64,000 nucleotides of DNA from an uncultured Bacteroidota bacterium. GTDB lineage: Bacteria > Bacteroidota > Bacteroidia > Bacteroidales > F082. Position 1 is the first letter of the stretch. Each line of letters opens with the position of its first letter. This document shows, piece after piece, positions 54,281 to 63,633 of this stretch. The notes under the pieces were generated by a model. That model searched no databases, was not told the DNA's origin, and saw only the letters and a program-made list of their open reading frames with translations. The DNA lies in contig CAITDJ010000008.1 of NCBI GenBank assembly GCA_903891085.1, positions 1 through 64,000 on the forward strand. Direction: 5' to 3'. Both the position numbers and the translations under genes were made by a program.

Positions 54281-55723
54281 TTACTGTTGCTGAATACTAA
54301 TAGCCAAAGTTTCGATATTGGCCACAATTCTATAGTTTCCAGCCGTGGTAATAGTCCATTTATTATCATCAGATTCACCACCTTTATGACGGTACATTTC
54401 AGTATCGCTGGTACGCATATACATATCCTGGCCCCAGTCGCTGCGTCTGTTTACCGGAAATTTGAATTCACCTTCTACCATCGGTCCTTCAAAGATGAAC
54501 ATACAACCATCGGTCACATCGGCTGTCAGTTGAACTGCATTGACGATATCCCAGCCAATAGGCGTTGCACTGCCAACCATATACAATTCTTCACGATGAA
54601 TATCGATCGTCAGATCCGAAAGGTTGAGTGTCAGTGTGTAGAAACCTCTGCTTTCGATGGTCCATTTATTGTCGTCAGCGTCTCCACCGTGATGCAGGTA
54701 CATCGTTGAATCTGTTGCACGCATAAACATATCCTGTCCCCAATCCGAGTTGCGGTTTACCGGGAACTTGAATTCACCTGCTGCCATCACACCCATATAT
54801 CTGAATATGAAAGGATTGTCGGCATCCTGCACCAATTGAAATGCACTCCCAATATCCCAACCATTTGGTGTGGCTGATCCGACCATATAAAGTTCGCTGT
54901 ATGCAGGAACATCGAGTTTCGTAGTACTAATCGTAAGCTCAAGCAAATCCACAACAATCTTATAAACAGCACCTTCGGCGAGTGTAAACTTGTCATCGGC
55001 GTCGCTGTCCAGAATGCGCAAAAACAGTTTTGTTTCATCAGTGCCTTTGTTGTATGATGGAAGATACTGACCTAATGTGGTAATAAATTTGAATTCACCA
55101 GCTCCCAATGCACCTCTATATTCAAAAATGGTCGGGCTGCCTTCTTTTGGAGTAAGTGCAAGAGCATTTTCGGCACTCCATCCATTAGGTGAAGCACTTC
55201 CAATGAGATACAATGTGCTGCTCACAGGTTTATATGAAACAAGGTTTAAAGCAGCCACATCGGTGATCTTGGTCGTTTCCGGATTTGAATGAATCGTTGC
55301 TATTATCCTGACATCAAGCGAAATAGAATCCCCGGATGTGATCCCGAAACTGTCTGTTAGCAACTGATTCATTTCTGCAACAGTGAAGCTTTTTTCATAC
55401 ACGGCTTTTCCCATATCAAATGTAAGCGGACCAGCAAAATTATTACCTGTTTTGTCCAGTTGTAATTCGTATGAGATTGAAGCTCCGTTACCATCATTTG
55501 ATCCTGTGGTCCATTGTACCTTCAGGGCCGTCTGTGCATCGAATTTTTGTTCGAGCATTATATCTGCTGATGAAACAGATAGTTTCAGGTCTCCGGCAGG
55601 CTCAACCGTGTATTCCGGATCTTTCTGGCATGAAACAAAAGTAACCATCAGGCAGAGGCCCAGAACTTGAAGCATCCTGCTTGTAAGTTTCATAGGGTTT
55701 TGAAATATTTTTTGTGTGTTCAT
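54281..55723 (-). CDS. SusE/SusF-type surface glycan-binding lipoprotein with three tandem modules
   Basis: 480 aa; alternative ATG at 55693. Lipobox FVSC, Cys32. A SusE-type Ig domain (about 42-165) precedes three starch-binding-like modules starting LYLIGSASPNGWS (171), LYMVGSATPNGWD (278) and LYMVGSATPIGWD (380). Modules 2 and 3 are very alike (EFKFPVNR, SDWGQDM, DDNKWTI), so a late internal duplication is likely. It would hold dextran at the cell surface and pass it to SusD/SusC. Confidence 0.92.
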   Translation of the reverse strand: MNTQKIFQNPMKLTSRMLQVLGLCLMVTFVSCQKDPEYTVEPAGDLKLSVSSADIMLEQKFDAQTALKVQWTTGSNDGNGASISYELQLDKTGNNFAGPLTFDMGKAVYEKSFTVAEMNQLLTDSFGITSGDSISLDVRIIATIHSNPETTKITDVAALNLVSYKPVSSTLYLIGSASPNGWSAENALALTPKEGSPTIFEYRGALGAGEFKFITTLGQYLPSYNKGTDETKLFLRILDSDADDKFTLAEGAVYKIVVDLLELTISTTKLDVPAYSELYMVGSATPNGWDIGSAFQLVQDADNPFIFRYMGVMAAGEFKFPVNRNSDWGQDMFMRATDSTMYLHHGGDADDNKWTIESRGFYTLTLNLSDLTIDIHREELYMVGSATPIGWDIVNAVQLTADVTDGCMFIFEGPMVEGEFKFPVNRRSDWGQDMYMRTSDTEMYRHKGGESDDNKWTITTAGNYRIVANIETLAISIQQQ

Positions 55724-55774
55724 ATCATGTTATTTTACAGTCTGTAAACTGGTTTATAATTTCAATTGTATGAC

Positions 55775-57259
55775 TTAATAACCCGGATTTTGTGTCAGGT
55801 TCGGATTGGCATCGCGTTCTTTCTGCGGGATTGGGAAAAGCAGGAACTTTTCCGACATATTGGATTTTCCGATCGAATGCAAAAACTGAATGGCATACTG
55901 TCCGTTGTCAACGCGGATCAGATCAAACCAGCGCTGACCTTCATAGGCAAGTTCAATGCGGCGTTCGTGCAAAACTTTATCACGAAAAGCAGTTTGTGAT
56001 AGTCCACTTATTTCAGTCAGTCCTGCACGCGTACGTATCTGATTCAGTGATACTTCAGCCTGTCCAGTACTACCCAGTTCATTAAGTGCTTCAGCTTTCA
56101 TAAGTAAAATATCAGCAAAGCGCAGAACCGGAAAATTCATCGGGCTATTATCGTAAGATGGTGATAATGATTTCGATACCAGGAATTTACGAAGATTGTA
56201 TCCTGTTAATGAATATGATGCCAGATAATCCTGTCCTTCGAAAGCAGGGCCGCCTTCATACAATACAGTCACATCTTTGCGGAGATCACCTGTTTCATAA
56301 GTGCTCATGAATTCATTTGTGGGCTGATTCCAACCCCAACCGCCGGCAACCATATCCGATCCGCGAGGGCCCGTGAATGTGCTGAGCCAGGATGCCTGAT
56401 TCTCATTGTCCCAAAAACCATATCCTGCATTGGAAACATACTGGATTTCGAAAAGTGATTCTACCGAGTTCTTATTTAATGGATTGAAATTATCGATGTA
56501 GCTTGCATTCAGTGTGTAGCCCAAATCCTCAACCTGAGTACAAAAGTTCGCAGTTTCCTGCCAGTGACCCAAAGTGAAATGTACCTTGGCCAGCATACCG
56601 ATCGCGCTTCCTTTTGAAGCTCTTCCAATGTCAGAACCTGAATAGGTTTCCCTAGTGGGCAGTAATTCTGCTGCTTTGGTCAGATCGGCAATGATTTGAT
56701 CGTAAACTAGATTTTTGTCGGTACGCACAGGACGAAGATCGTCACCCGGATTAACAGGTGCGAGAACCAAAGGCACATCGCCAAAGAAACGAACCAGGAT
56801 GAAATAATAATGTGCTCTGAGAAAATATGCTTCACCCAATACACGGTTTTTCACATCATCAGAAATACTCATGCCCGATACTTTCTCCAGAATAAGATTG
56901 CTGCGTAAGATTCCCGGCCATGGTCCACGCCAGAGGTCAAGAACACCCTGATTATCGGTAGCAGTTACAAAATTTGCCTGATCCTGTGTCTCCTGACCGT
57001 CAGAACCACCACCGGCGCCTACGATGCTGTTTCCAGCCATGATATCGGTAGTCCACATTCGCATATTGAACAATTTTGGCCATTGAAGTGGCTGATAAGC
57101 ACCGTTGATGGCAGCGATGGCATCTTCTTCGGTATTAAAGAAGTTGGCTGTGTTAATCGAGTCTTCGGGCGATTTTGTAAGAAAATCTTTGCTGCATCCT
57201 GCCAAAATAATGACGATCAGGATTAATGTAGCTATTGTTATATTTTTCATTTTTTTCAT
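55775..57259 (-). CDS. susD: SusD/RagB family nutrient-binding lipoprotein
   Basis: 494 aa; alternative ATG at 57250. Lipobox LAGC, Cys22, then SKDFLTKSPEDS. SusD-like N-terminal TPR-like region (YFLRAHYYFILVRFFGDVPLV) and RagB/SusD C-terminal domain (NFPVLRFADILLMKAEALNE, LHERRIELAYEGQRWFDLIR). It forms the lid over the SusC channel. The gene follows susC by 9 bases, the common pairing. Confidence 0.96.
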   Translation of the reverse strand: MKKMKNITIATLILIVIILAGCSKDFLTKSPEDSINTANFFNTEEDAIAAINGAYQPLQWPKLFNMRMWTTDIMAGNSIVGAGGGSDGQETQDQANFVTATDNQGVLDLWRGPWPGILRSNLILEKVSGMSISDDVKNRVLGEAYFLRAHYYFILVRFFGDVPLVLAPVNPGDDLRPVRTDKNLVYDQIIADLTKAAELLPTRETYSGSDIGRASKGSAIGMLAKVHFTLGHWQETANFCTQVEDLGYTLNASYIDNFNPLNKNSVESLFEIQYVSNAGYGFWDNENQASWLSTFTGPRGSDMVAGGWGWNQPTNEFMSTYETGDLRKDVTVLYEGGPAFEGQDYLASYSLTGYNLRKFLVSKSLSPSYDNSPMNFPVLRFADILLMKAEALNELGSTGQAEVSLNQIRTRAGLTEISGLSQTAFRDKVLHERRIELAYEGQRWFDLIRVDNGQYAIQFLHSIGKSNMSEKFLLFPIPQKERDANPNLTQNPGY

Positions 57260-57268
57260 TTTTTTAGG

Positions 57269-60200
57269 TTATAAACCGATGTTGATTCCTAGACTGTAAG
57301 TGCCAGTTACAGGATAAACACTGTTGTCGATTCCGCTGGTTCCCACTTCCGGGTCGAATCCGGTGTATTTGGTAAAGGTGTATAGGTTAAATGCCGAAGC
57401 ATACACTCTCAGCGATTTTACCTTATAGCGCGAAAGTAGTCCTTCAGGGATTGTGTAACCCAGAATCAAACTCTTAATACGCAGATAATCACCATCTTCG
57501 ATAAACCGATCAGAAGGACGTGTGTTTTTATTCGGATCGTTGAATACAGCGCGTGGAACTGAATTGCTTGTTCCTTCACCGGTCCAGCGATCGAGTGTGG
57601 CAAGCGTCTGATTCTGAGCTACTGACATAGCTTCGGCCCAGATGCGGTTTGCATTCAGAATCTGGTTACCGGCTACTCCTTGCAAGAAGATTGTAAGATC
57701 GAAATTTTTATATCCAAAAGTGTTTCCCAAAGCAAACATGATTTTCGGATTAGGATTACCCAGCATGACGCGGTCGTTATCGTTGATCACACCGTCGTTG
57801 TTCATGTCTTTAAAGCGAATATCACCGGGTGAGGTACGGTTATATGGATCGTTTCCAGGTACCTGAATAGCATGATTATCAACTTCTTCCTGATTCTGAA
57901 AAATACCGTCGGTCACAAAACCATAAAACATATTGATCGGATATCCTGACTGAATCAATGCCAGATTATAGTTAAGACCGATACTTCCACTTGTCATCGG
58001 AACGGTATCGTTCAGATCGACAACTTCGTTGCGGTTGAAGGAGAAATTCAGTGAAGTTGTCCAGCTAAAAGGTCCGGTCAGATTGTGTGAATTCAATGTT
58101 AACTCAATTCCTTTGTTCTGCATTTTCCCGGCGTTGATCGATGAAACATACACATCAGAATAACCTGTCGAAACCGGAACACTCATTGGAACGAGCATCT
58201 TTTCGGTATTTTTAATATATGCATCAAGCATAACTTCGAGGCGGTGTTTGAAGAATGTAGCATCGATTCCGATATTTGACTGTTGCTGTTCTTCCCACTG
58301 AACATTCGGGTTTGGCATCACTGTAGGAACCACAGCTGTCACAACCTGTCCGTTGAAAGTGTATTTGATGGTCTGCAAAGCCGAAGCAAAGGTGTAGTTT
58401 CCTATTTCCTGATTTCCGGTAACGCCAAATCCGGCCCGGATTTTCATATCGCTCAGAAATTCAAACTGTTTCATGAAAGATTCATCCGAAATGCGCCATG
58501 CAAGACTTACCGAAGGGAAAGTTCCCCATTTGTTGCCATCACCGAAACGCGATGAACCATCACGACGAAGTGTGGCTGTTGCCATATATTTTCCGCGGAA
58601 AGCATAATTGGCTCTTCCCATATAAGAGAACAGCGACCATGAACTGGTGTTTCCACCTACTGTCGGCATCAGGGTGCCGTTCGACATTTGTTGCGTGAGC
58701 TGACTGGCAAATCCCTGAACAGATGCATTGAGGAAATTATAACGGTTCTCCTGGGCGCTGGTACCAGCCATAGCTGTAATACTATGTTCACCAAATGTTT
58801 TTTCGTAGGTAAAGTAATTGTCCCAAACCCAGGTAGTACTTTTATTGTAACGTTCGTACAGATAATCGTTTTCGTTTACTGATGAATTCCAATGGTAAGA
58901 AGGAGCCCAGGTGCGGTCGTTCCAGAAATTGGCCTGAAGTCCGAATGTTGATTTGAAATGAAGGTCCTTGTATAAACGGATTTCACCGAAAACGGATCCT
59001 AGCATATTATATCCATGTGTTGAGTTATCAACGTTTTTGGCCAATCCGATCGGGTTGGTTATATCGCCATCCCAAATAGGTTGTGCAACAGGGCCTGAAT
59101 AGTTTCCGTCTTCCTGAAACAAAGGCTGGGTAGGTAATGCCAGCATGGTATTACGAATACTGTAATTTCCGCTTGTTTTCAGATCGTGGTTGAGTGTGAG
59201 GCTGTTACCGAATTTCAACCAATCGAATATCCGTGTGTCAGTATTGAATTGAACAGAAATGCGTTTGTAGCCTGTATTGCTCACAATACCATCCTGAGTA
59301 AAGTAATTACCTGATACATAATAATTTGTCTTATCAGTGCTACCTGAATAAGACAATGAATAGTTCTGCATGGGTGCCGGGTTAAATAACTCTCCGAGCC
59401 AGTCGGTACTTTCAGTAAGTGAGGCAGGATCAGCATATTCAGGATTGGTTGCCAGTCCTGCGTTTTCCATCATTTCATTATGTAAGGTAGCAAACTGAGA
59501 TGCATTCAGCATTTCGGGCATCTGTGAAGGCTGCTGCAGACCAAAATAATAATTGAAATCGAGGCTTGATTGGGTGCTTTTTCCACGCTTTGTGGTTACA
59601 ATCAAAACACCATTTGCGCCGCGCGATCCGTAAATTGCAGTAGCTGAAGCGTCTTTCAACACCTGGATGCTTTCAACATCGTTCATATTCAACTGATTCA
59701 ACCCAGTCGAAACAGGAACGCCATCAATCACGAGGAGAGGATTGTTATTATTGATTGTTCCAACTCCACGAACCCGAAAAGTGGCATCAGTTCCGGGAAC
59801 ACCAGAAGAAATAACCTGTACCCCTGCGGCTTTTCCCTGTAAGGCATCGCTGATGCTGGGAACAGGAATGGATGTTATTTCTTTGGTAGAAACCATTGAA
59901 ACAGAACCTGTAAGGTCTTTCTTGCGCTGTGTTCCGTAACCAACAACCACAATTTCATTCAATTGTGAAGTTGTTGAAGTCATTGCCACATCTATAGTTA
60001 AACGTTTACCAATTACTTCCTTTATGGTTTCATATCCCACAAACGAAAATGTTAATTCAACAGGATTTGACGGAATTTCGATGCTATATTTACCACTTTC
60101 ATCAGAAAGTGTTCCAACAGTAGTGCCTGAAATACCGATAGTTACTCCAGCCATTGGAGTTCCATTGTCTACATCTGTTACCTTACCGGTAACAGTGTTT

Positions 60201-60289
60201 TTCTGCGCCATCACGTTTCCTGTCAGTAGAAACAGAAACATGATCAGAACAAAATTCCGAAGTAAATTCGAACAGTGTGTTTTACTCAT
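57269..60289 (-). CDS. susC: SusC/RagA family TonB-linked outer-membrane transporter
   Basis: 1006 aa. Signal peptide to about residue 28 (MAQ), carboxypeptidase-like regulatory domain (30-115), the SusC motif EIVVVGYGTQRKKDLTGSV (near 131), plug domain with DASATAIYGSRGANGVLIVTTK, and a 22-strand barrel ending YSLGINIGL. It imports oligosaccharides in a TonB-dependent way together with SusD. First gene of the PUL transcript; no DUF4974/FecR-type or hybrid two-component gene is adjacent. Confidence 0.96.
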   Translation of the reverse strand: MSKTHCSNLLRNFVLIMFLFLLTGNVMAQKNTVTGKVTDVDNGTPMAGVTIGISGTTVGTLSDESGKYSIEIPSNPVELTFSFVGYETIKEVIGKRLTIDVAMTSTTSQLNEIVVVGYGTQRKKDLTGSVSMVSTKEITSIPVPSISDALQGKAAGVQVISSGVPGTDATFRVRGVGTINNNNPLLVIDGVPVSTGLNQLNMNDVESIQVLKDASATAIYGSRGANGVLIVTTKRGKSTQSSLDFNYYFGLQQPSQMPEMLNASQFATLHNEMMENAGLATNPEYADPASLTESTDWLGELFNPAPMQNYSLSYSGSTDKTNYYVSGNYFTQDGIVSNTGYKRISVQFNTDTRIFDWLKFGNSLTLNHDLKTSGNYSIRNTMLALPTQPLFQEDGNYSGPVAQPIWDGDITNPIGLAKNVDNSTHGYNMLGSVFGEIRLYKDLHFKSTFGLQANFWNDRTWAPSYHWNSSVNENDYLYERYNKSTTWVWDNYFTYEKTFGEHSITAMAGTSAQENRYNFLNASVQGFASQLTQQMSNGTLMPTVGGNTSSWSLFSYMGRANYAFRGKYMATATLRRDGSSRFGDGNKWGTFPSVSLAWRISDESFMKQFEFLSDMKIRAGFGVTGNQEIGNYTFASALQTIKYTFNGQVVTAVVPTVMPNPNVQWEEQQQSNIGIDATFFKHRLEVMLDAYIKNTEKMLVPMSVPVSTGYSDVYVSSINAGKMQNKGIELTLNSHNLTGPFSWTTSLNFSFNRNEVVDLNDTVPMTSGSIGLNYNLALIQSGYPINMFYGFVTDGIFQNQEEVDNHAIQVPGNDPYNRTSPGDIRFKDMNNDGVINDNDRVMLGNPNPKIMFALGNTFGYKNFDLTIFLQGVAGNQILNANRIWAEAMSVAQNQTLATLDRWTGEGTSNSVPRAVFNDPNKNTRPSDRFIEDGDYLRIKSLILGYTIPEGLLSRYKVKSLRVYASAFNLYTFTKYTGFDPEVGTSGIDNSVYPVTGTYSLGINIGL

Positions 60290-60637
60290 TGTCAGGTAGA
60301 TTTAATCATTGTTAACTCGATTGATTTGTAAAATTTATTTGATTTACTATTCATTTGTGTTTTCTCAGCAAATAATCAGAAGTTTCATCTGAAACAAAAA
60401 ACGTTTTGAACCGTCGGCGGCCATCCGTTTTTTAGGCTTTTCGGAATTAAACTTAGATACAAATAACACAGTTAAAATTTCGTAGAATGAAAATGTAGTT
60501 CATCTGGCCTGATTGAGATTATATCAGTCAGTATTCGTGTGTGTTATGAAAAAGTGAAATGAATAAAATGTAGTAGTTTTATAGAAATTTCAATCGATTT
60601 CGGAGATAAAAATCATCTGCGTGTATCCCGAAAAAAA
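60290..60637 (-). promoter_or_regulatory. Leader and control region of the PUL
   Basis: 348 bases without a gene between the regulator and susC. No full TAnnTTTG box was found on the minus strand. A perfect dyad GTTTCA-TC-TGAAAC lies at 60382-60395, about 95 bases upstream of the susC ATG, and is the best candidate for a binding site of the neighbouring regulator. Confidence 0.4.
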
Positions 60638-62317
60638 TCATGATTTTTCGGCAGATGTCCCAATCTGCATCACGCGGTCTTCAAATTCGTTTCGTGGGCA
60701 TACAGCCTTGTTGCGGAGCTTGGTTCGGTAATTGTAAATGGTGGAAAGTGAATATCGCAGGAAATGTGAAATTTTCACGCTGTCCTTAATCCCCAAACGA
60801 ATCAAAGCGAAAATCCTGAGTTCAGTATTAAGTAATTCCCCTTGTTTGGGCTGGATTTCTTCATTATCAATCAGCAACTTACTGAATTCCTCAATAAATG
60901 ATGGAAAAAGTTGTAGAAAAGTGCTGTCGAAATTGGTGTAAAACAACTTCAGTTCATCCTCGATAAACTGTTTCGATTTGATTGTAATCAGTAAATCCTG
61001 CATTTTGCCCGCAGCAGCAGTTTTACCGAGCAATCGCCGGTAACTGTCCAGTTTATCAATGTATTCTGAACATTGATCCATATATCGTCCAATGTATTCC
61101 TCTTTGATCAGATTGGCTTCAAATAAAGTTTCGTTGGTGTTTTTCAACTGATTGTTGGCGTCCGACAACTCCAGATTCAGTTTATTCAGCTTGTCGTTTG
61201 CCAGACTCAGGTCTTTTCTTGCTGCCGCCAGCTTCCGCATCTGCCTGTATATCAAAACTATGGCAATAAGTAGAAAAACTGATAACAAACTGACGCTGAT
61301 CAGCGTTATAAGCATTTGCTGCTGACGACCTACGGCCTGCACCTGATAAGCCCGGTCGATAATGGGTAACATCTGCGAAATTTCATAGGTACGCAAACGA
61401 GCATTGCAGAACAGCGCGTCTTCGAGCGATCGTCGTATGTATTTATATGACCTGTCAATATCGCCATCCTCATAAAGGAGCAGCGCGAGTTTGCGCAAAG
61501 AGATGTATTCTTTGGTGGCCGATTGTATATCAAAAATTGCAGAAACAGCCAGCCATTGTTTTTCGAGTGACCGGTCATTTTTACCTTGATAAGCCGACGA
61601 AATGCTATAGGCTATGATTGCCTTTGTATGCACATCATCTTTGATTTTCGGAAAGTAATCCATAAGAATATCAAGGGCTTCGTCATATTTTTGATTTACA
61701 ATCAACTGATCAGATTTCACAATGACATGGGTGCCCGAATTGGGTGCATTCACAACAAGCAATGAATCGCGATAAGCATCGGTCAGATGATTATATCGCG
61801 ATTTTTCCTGCGTGGAAAGTGAGAAATCAGACATATAACCATAAACTGTGCGGCAAATATGAAAATAATAAGGTTTTAAATCGGGTGACTGTCTGATGTC
61901 GGTCATACTCAGAATATCCATGGTTTCTTTATATAAACCATTGATACTCATTATGGCGGCCAGATTGAGACGCGCATTTGCCAGATGATGCTGGTTATTG
62001 AGTTTTTCGGCAATCTGTAATTTTTTTCGCGCGTAGGCTAGTGCTGAATCCGATTTGTATGATCGGTACTCATCAAACAGCTGACCACAGATATCAAATC
62101 GCTGTTGGTCAGTTGAAGTAATGTTCAGTAAGCCTTTGAGTTTGCTAAGTCTCTCTTCTTTCAAACTGGTATAAACGCGGTCATTTTCAACGTTTTTATC
62201 CAAAACCACCAGAAGTGAATCCATTTCGTTGTTACCAAAGAGAATTAATGGAAAAGACAAGTTGATCAGAATGAAAAAAACACTGATTACTGTTCTAAAC
62301 CTGTTTAGAATATTCAT
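60638..62317 (-). CDS. DUF6377 / SusR-type membrane transcriptional regulator
   Basis: 559 aa from the ATG at 62317 with a signal-like leader ([20 protein letters not shown]); an ATG at 62347 is also possible. TPR-like periplasmic sensor region (about 40-320), one TM helix (about 335-358, [21 protein letters not shown]), a coiled coil, and a C-terminal HTH ([29 protein letters not shown]). This is the build of SusR, the maltose-sensing activator of the starch locus in Bacteroides. Here the inducer would be an isomaltooligosaccharide. It lies upstream of susC on the same strand. Confidence 0.9.
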   Translation of the reverse strand: MNILNRFRTVISVFFILINLSFPLILFGNNEMDSLLVVLDKNVENDRVYTSLKEERLSKLKGLLNITSTDQQRFDICGQLFDEYRSYKSDSALAYARKKLQIAEKLNNQHHLANARLNLAAIMSINGLYKETMDILSMTDIRQSPDLKPYYFHICRTVYGYMSDFSLSTQEKSRYNHLTDAYRDSLLVVNAPNSGTHVIVKSDQLIVNQKYDEALDILMDYFPKIKDDVHTKAIIAYSISSAYQGKNDRSLEKQWLAVSAIFDIQSATKEYISLRKLALLLYEDGDIDRSYKYIRRSLEDALFCNARLRTYEISQMLPIIDRAYQVQAVGRQQQMLITLISVSLLSVFLLIAIVLIYRQMRKLAAARKDLSLANDKLNKLNLELSDANNQLKNTNETLFEANLIKEEYIGRYMDQCSEYIDKLDSYRRLLGKTAAAGKMQDLLITIKSKQFIEDELKLFYTNFDSTFLQLFPSFIEEFSKLLIDNEEIQPKQGELLNTELRIFALIRLGIKDSVKISHFLRYSLSTIYNYRTKLRNKAVCPRNEFEDRVMQIGTSAEKS

Positions 62318-62425
62318 AACCGGATTATCAATAATATTGAAAATCATATGATTGATATACTAATTTGGTTTTTATATCAACTTTCCAGGTTTCTAAATTC
62401 CTTCATACACTATTTTAACAAATCA

Positions 62426-62480
62426 TTTGCATATTATATCTATTAATGTCGTATGTTTGCTGCATAAAACATATAATATG
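62426..62480 (+). promoter_or_regulatory. Promoter with flanking inverted repeat (probable ArsR operator)
   Basis: TTTG at 62426-62429 and TATGTTTG at 62452-62459 (22 bases apart) form a good -33/-7 pair. CATATTATAT (62430-62439) and its perfect complement ATATAATATG (62471-62480) flank the -7 box; the second half contains the arsR start codon. A bound repressor would cover promoter and start site. Confidence 0.6.
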
Positions 62481-62810
62481 ATTAAAAAAGAACTATTCAA
62501 CGATGATTTACAGGAACTGGCGGCTTTCGCGAAAGCAATTTCTCATCCGGCACGACTCGCTATCCTTAAATATCTCGCTGAAACGAAGTCCTGTATTTCG
62601 GGTGATATCTCCGATCATCTGCCACTGAGCAGGACAACTGTTTCGCAGCATTTGAAAGAATTAAAAGATTTAGGGTTGATACATGGTTCGATTGATGGAC
62701 TGAAAGTAAACTATTGTCTTTGTTCGACTCAAATTCAGGCCAGTCTTGCGAAATTTAACCAGTTTTTTGAACCTATCCGAACCAGTGAAATACATTGTGA
62801 AACGCAATAA
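62478..62810 (+). CDS. ArsR family metalloregulator (second copy)
   Basis: 110 aa from the ATG at 62478 (MIKKELFNDDLQELAAFAKA); the frame reaches back to 62427. Winged helix with AISHPARLAILKYL and TTVSQHLKELKDLGLI. Cysteines C39 (KSCISG), C80 and C82 (NYCLCS) and C107 (IHCETQ); C39, C80 and C107 match C37, C78 and C105 of the ArsR in the arsEFG locus. It precedes a Cys-tailed secreted protein and an ABC permease, and probably controls them. Confidence 0.9.
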   Translation: MIKKELFNDDLQELAAFAKAISHPARLAILKYLAETKSCISGDISDHLPLSRTTVSQHLKELKDLGLIHGSIDGLKVNYCLCSTQIQASLAKFNQFFEPIRTSEIHCETQ

Positions 62811-62891
62811 AATAGTTGATTTCAGTCAAATTTACAAATCATGCAAATTCTTGTAAATATTTGTTAATTAATAATATATAACTAATTTTTT

Positions 62892-63623
62892 ATGAAAAGG
62901 AAGATATTTTGTTTACTCGCAATCTTATTGTTTACAACAAACACATTTACACAGACGAAGGAAAAACTGGAAGCAGCCGTTTTAAATAATAACGTTGCAT
63001 TTCTTGTTGCTACCGATGGAAATTCCAAATTTTCTGAAGCCAAAGAAATCGCTTCTCAGGCACAGAAAAAATATCCAAAATCAGAAGTGATTGCGCTTGA
63101 CCGACTCGATCAGACAAATGCTGCTCTTATTTCTAAATATGGCTTATCAGGTGCCCCCACACCCATCATCCTCGTTCTGGCATCAAATGGTGTAGTAACC
63201 GGAGGCTATGTTTTAGATCAGGCATCACCTGATATACTTGTGGATGCAATTCCTACCAAAAACCAGGCAGAAGCCTTATTGGCATTTTCAGAAGGAAAAG
63301 CAGCATTTATCGTTTTGTATAAAAAATCAATGATCGATAAAACTACAGCCCTTGAAGCGTGTAAGAACGCTGAAGCCGGATTAAATGCAAAAGCTAAAGT
63401 TGTCGAAATTGATCTTGAAGATAAAAGCGAGGCTAAATTTTTGAATTTATTGAAACCTGAAATGGAAGCTACTATCACCCATGTTTTGGTATTTAACGCC
63501 AAAGGTCAATTCACAGGTGAGTTTCAATCACCTGTTGCATCAGATGACCTTATTGCCTCATCACTCAAGGTTTTAAGCAGTGGTTGTGCTCCGGGTGCCG
63601 GAAGCGGTTGTTGTCCAAAATAA
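62892..63623 (+). CDS. Secreted protein with two thioredoxin-fold-like halves and a Cys-rich tail
   Basis: 243 aa. Signal peptide (MKRKIFCLLAILLFTTNTFTQ). The first half (about 23-120) has a strand VAFLVATDG, then YGLSGAPTPIILVL, which looks like the cis-proline loop of a thioredoxin fold without the CxxC. The second half (about 125-225) has AAFIVLYKK, AKVVEIDLED and ITHVLVFNAKGQ. The tail GCAPGAGSGCCPK carries the only mature cysteines, so metal(loid) binding is likely. I do not recognise a named family. It lies between ArsR and an FtsX permease, 10 bases ahead of the latter. Confidence 0.75.
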   Translation: MKRKIFCLLAILLFTTNTFTQTKEKLEAAVLNNNVAFLVATDGNSKFSEAKEIASQAQKKYPKSEVIALDRLDQTNAALISKYGLSGAPTPIILVLASNGVVTGGYVLDQASPDILVDAIPTKNQAEALLAFSEGKAAFIVLYKKSMIDKTTALEACKNAEAGLNAKAKVVEIDLEDKSEAKFLNLLKPEMEATITHVLVFNAKGQFTGEFQSPVASDDLIASSLKVLSSGCAPGAGSGCCPK

Positions 63624-63633
63624 ATACAGAAAT

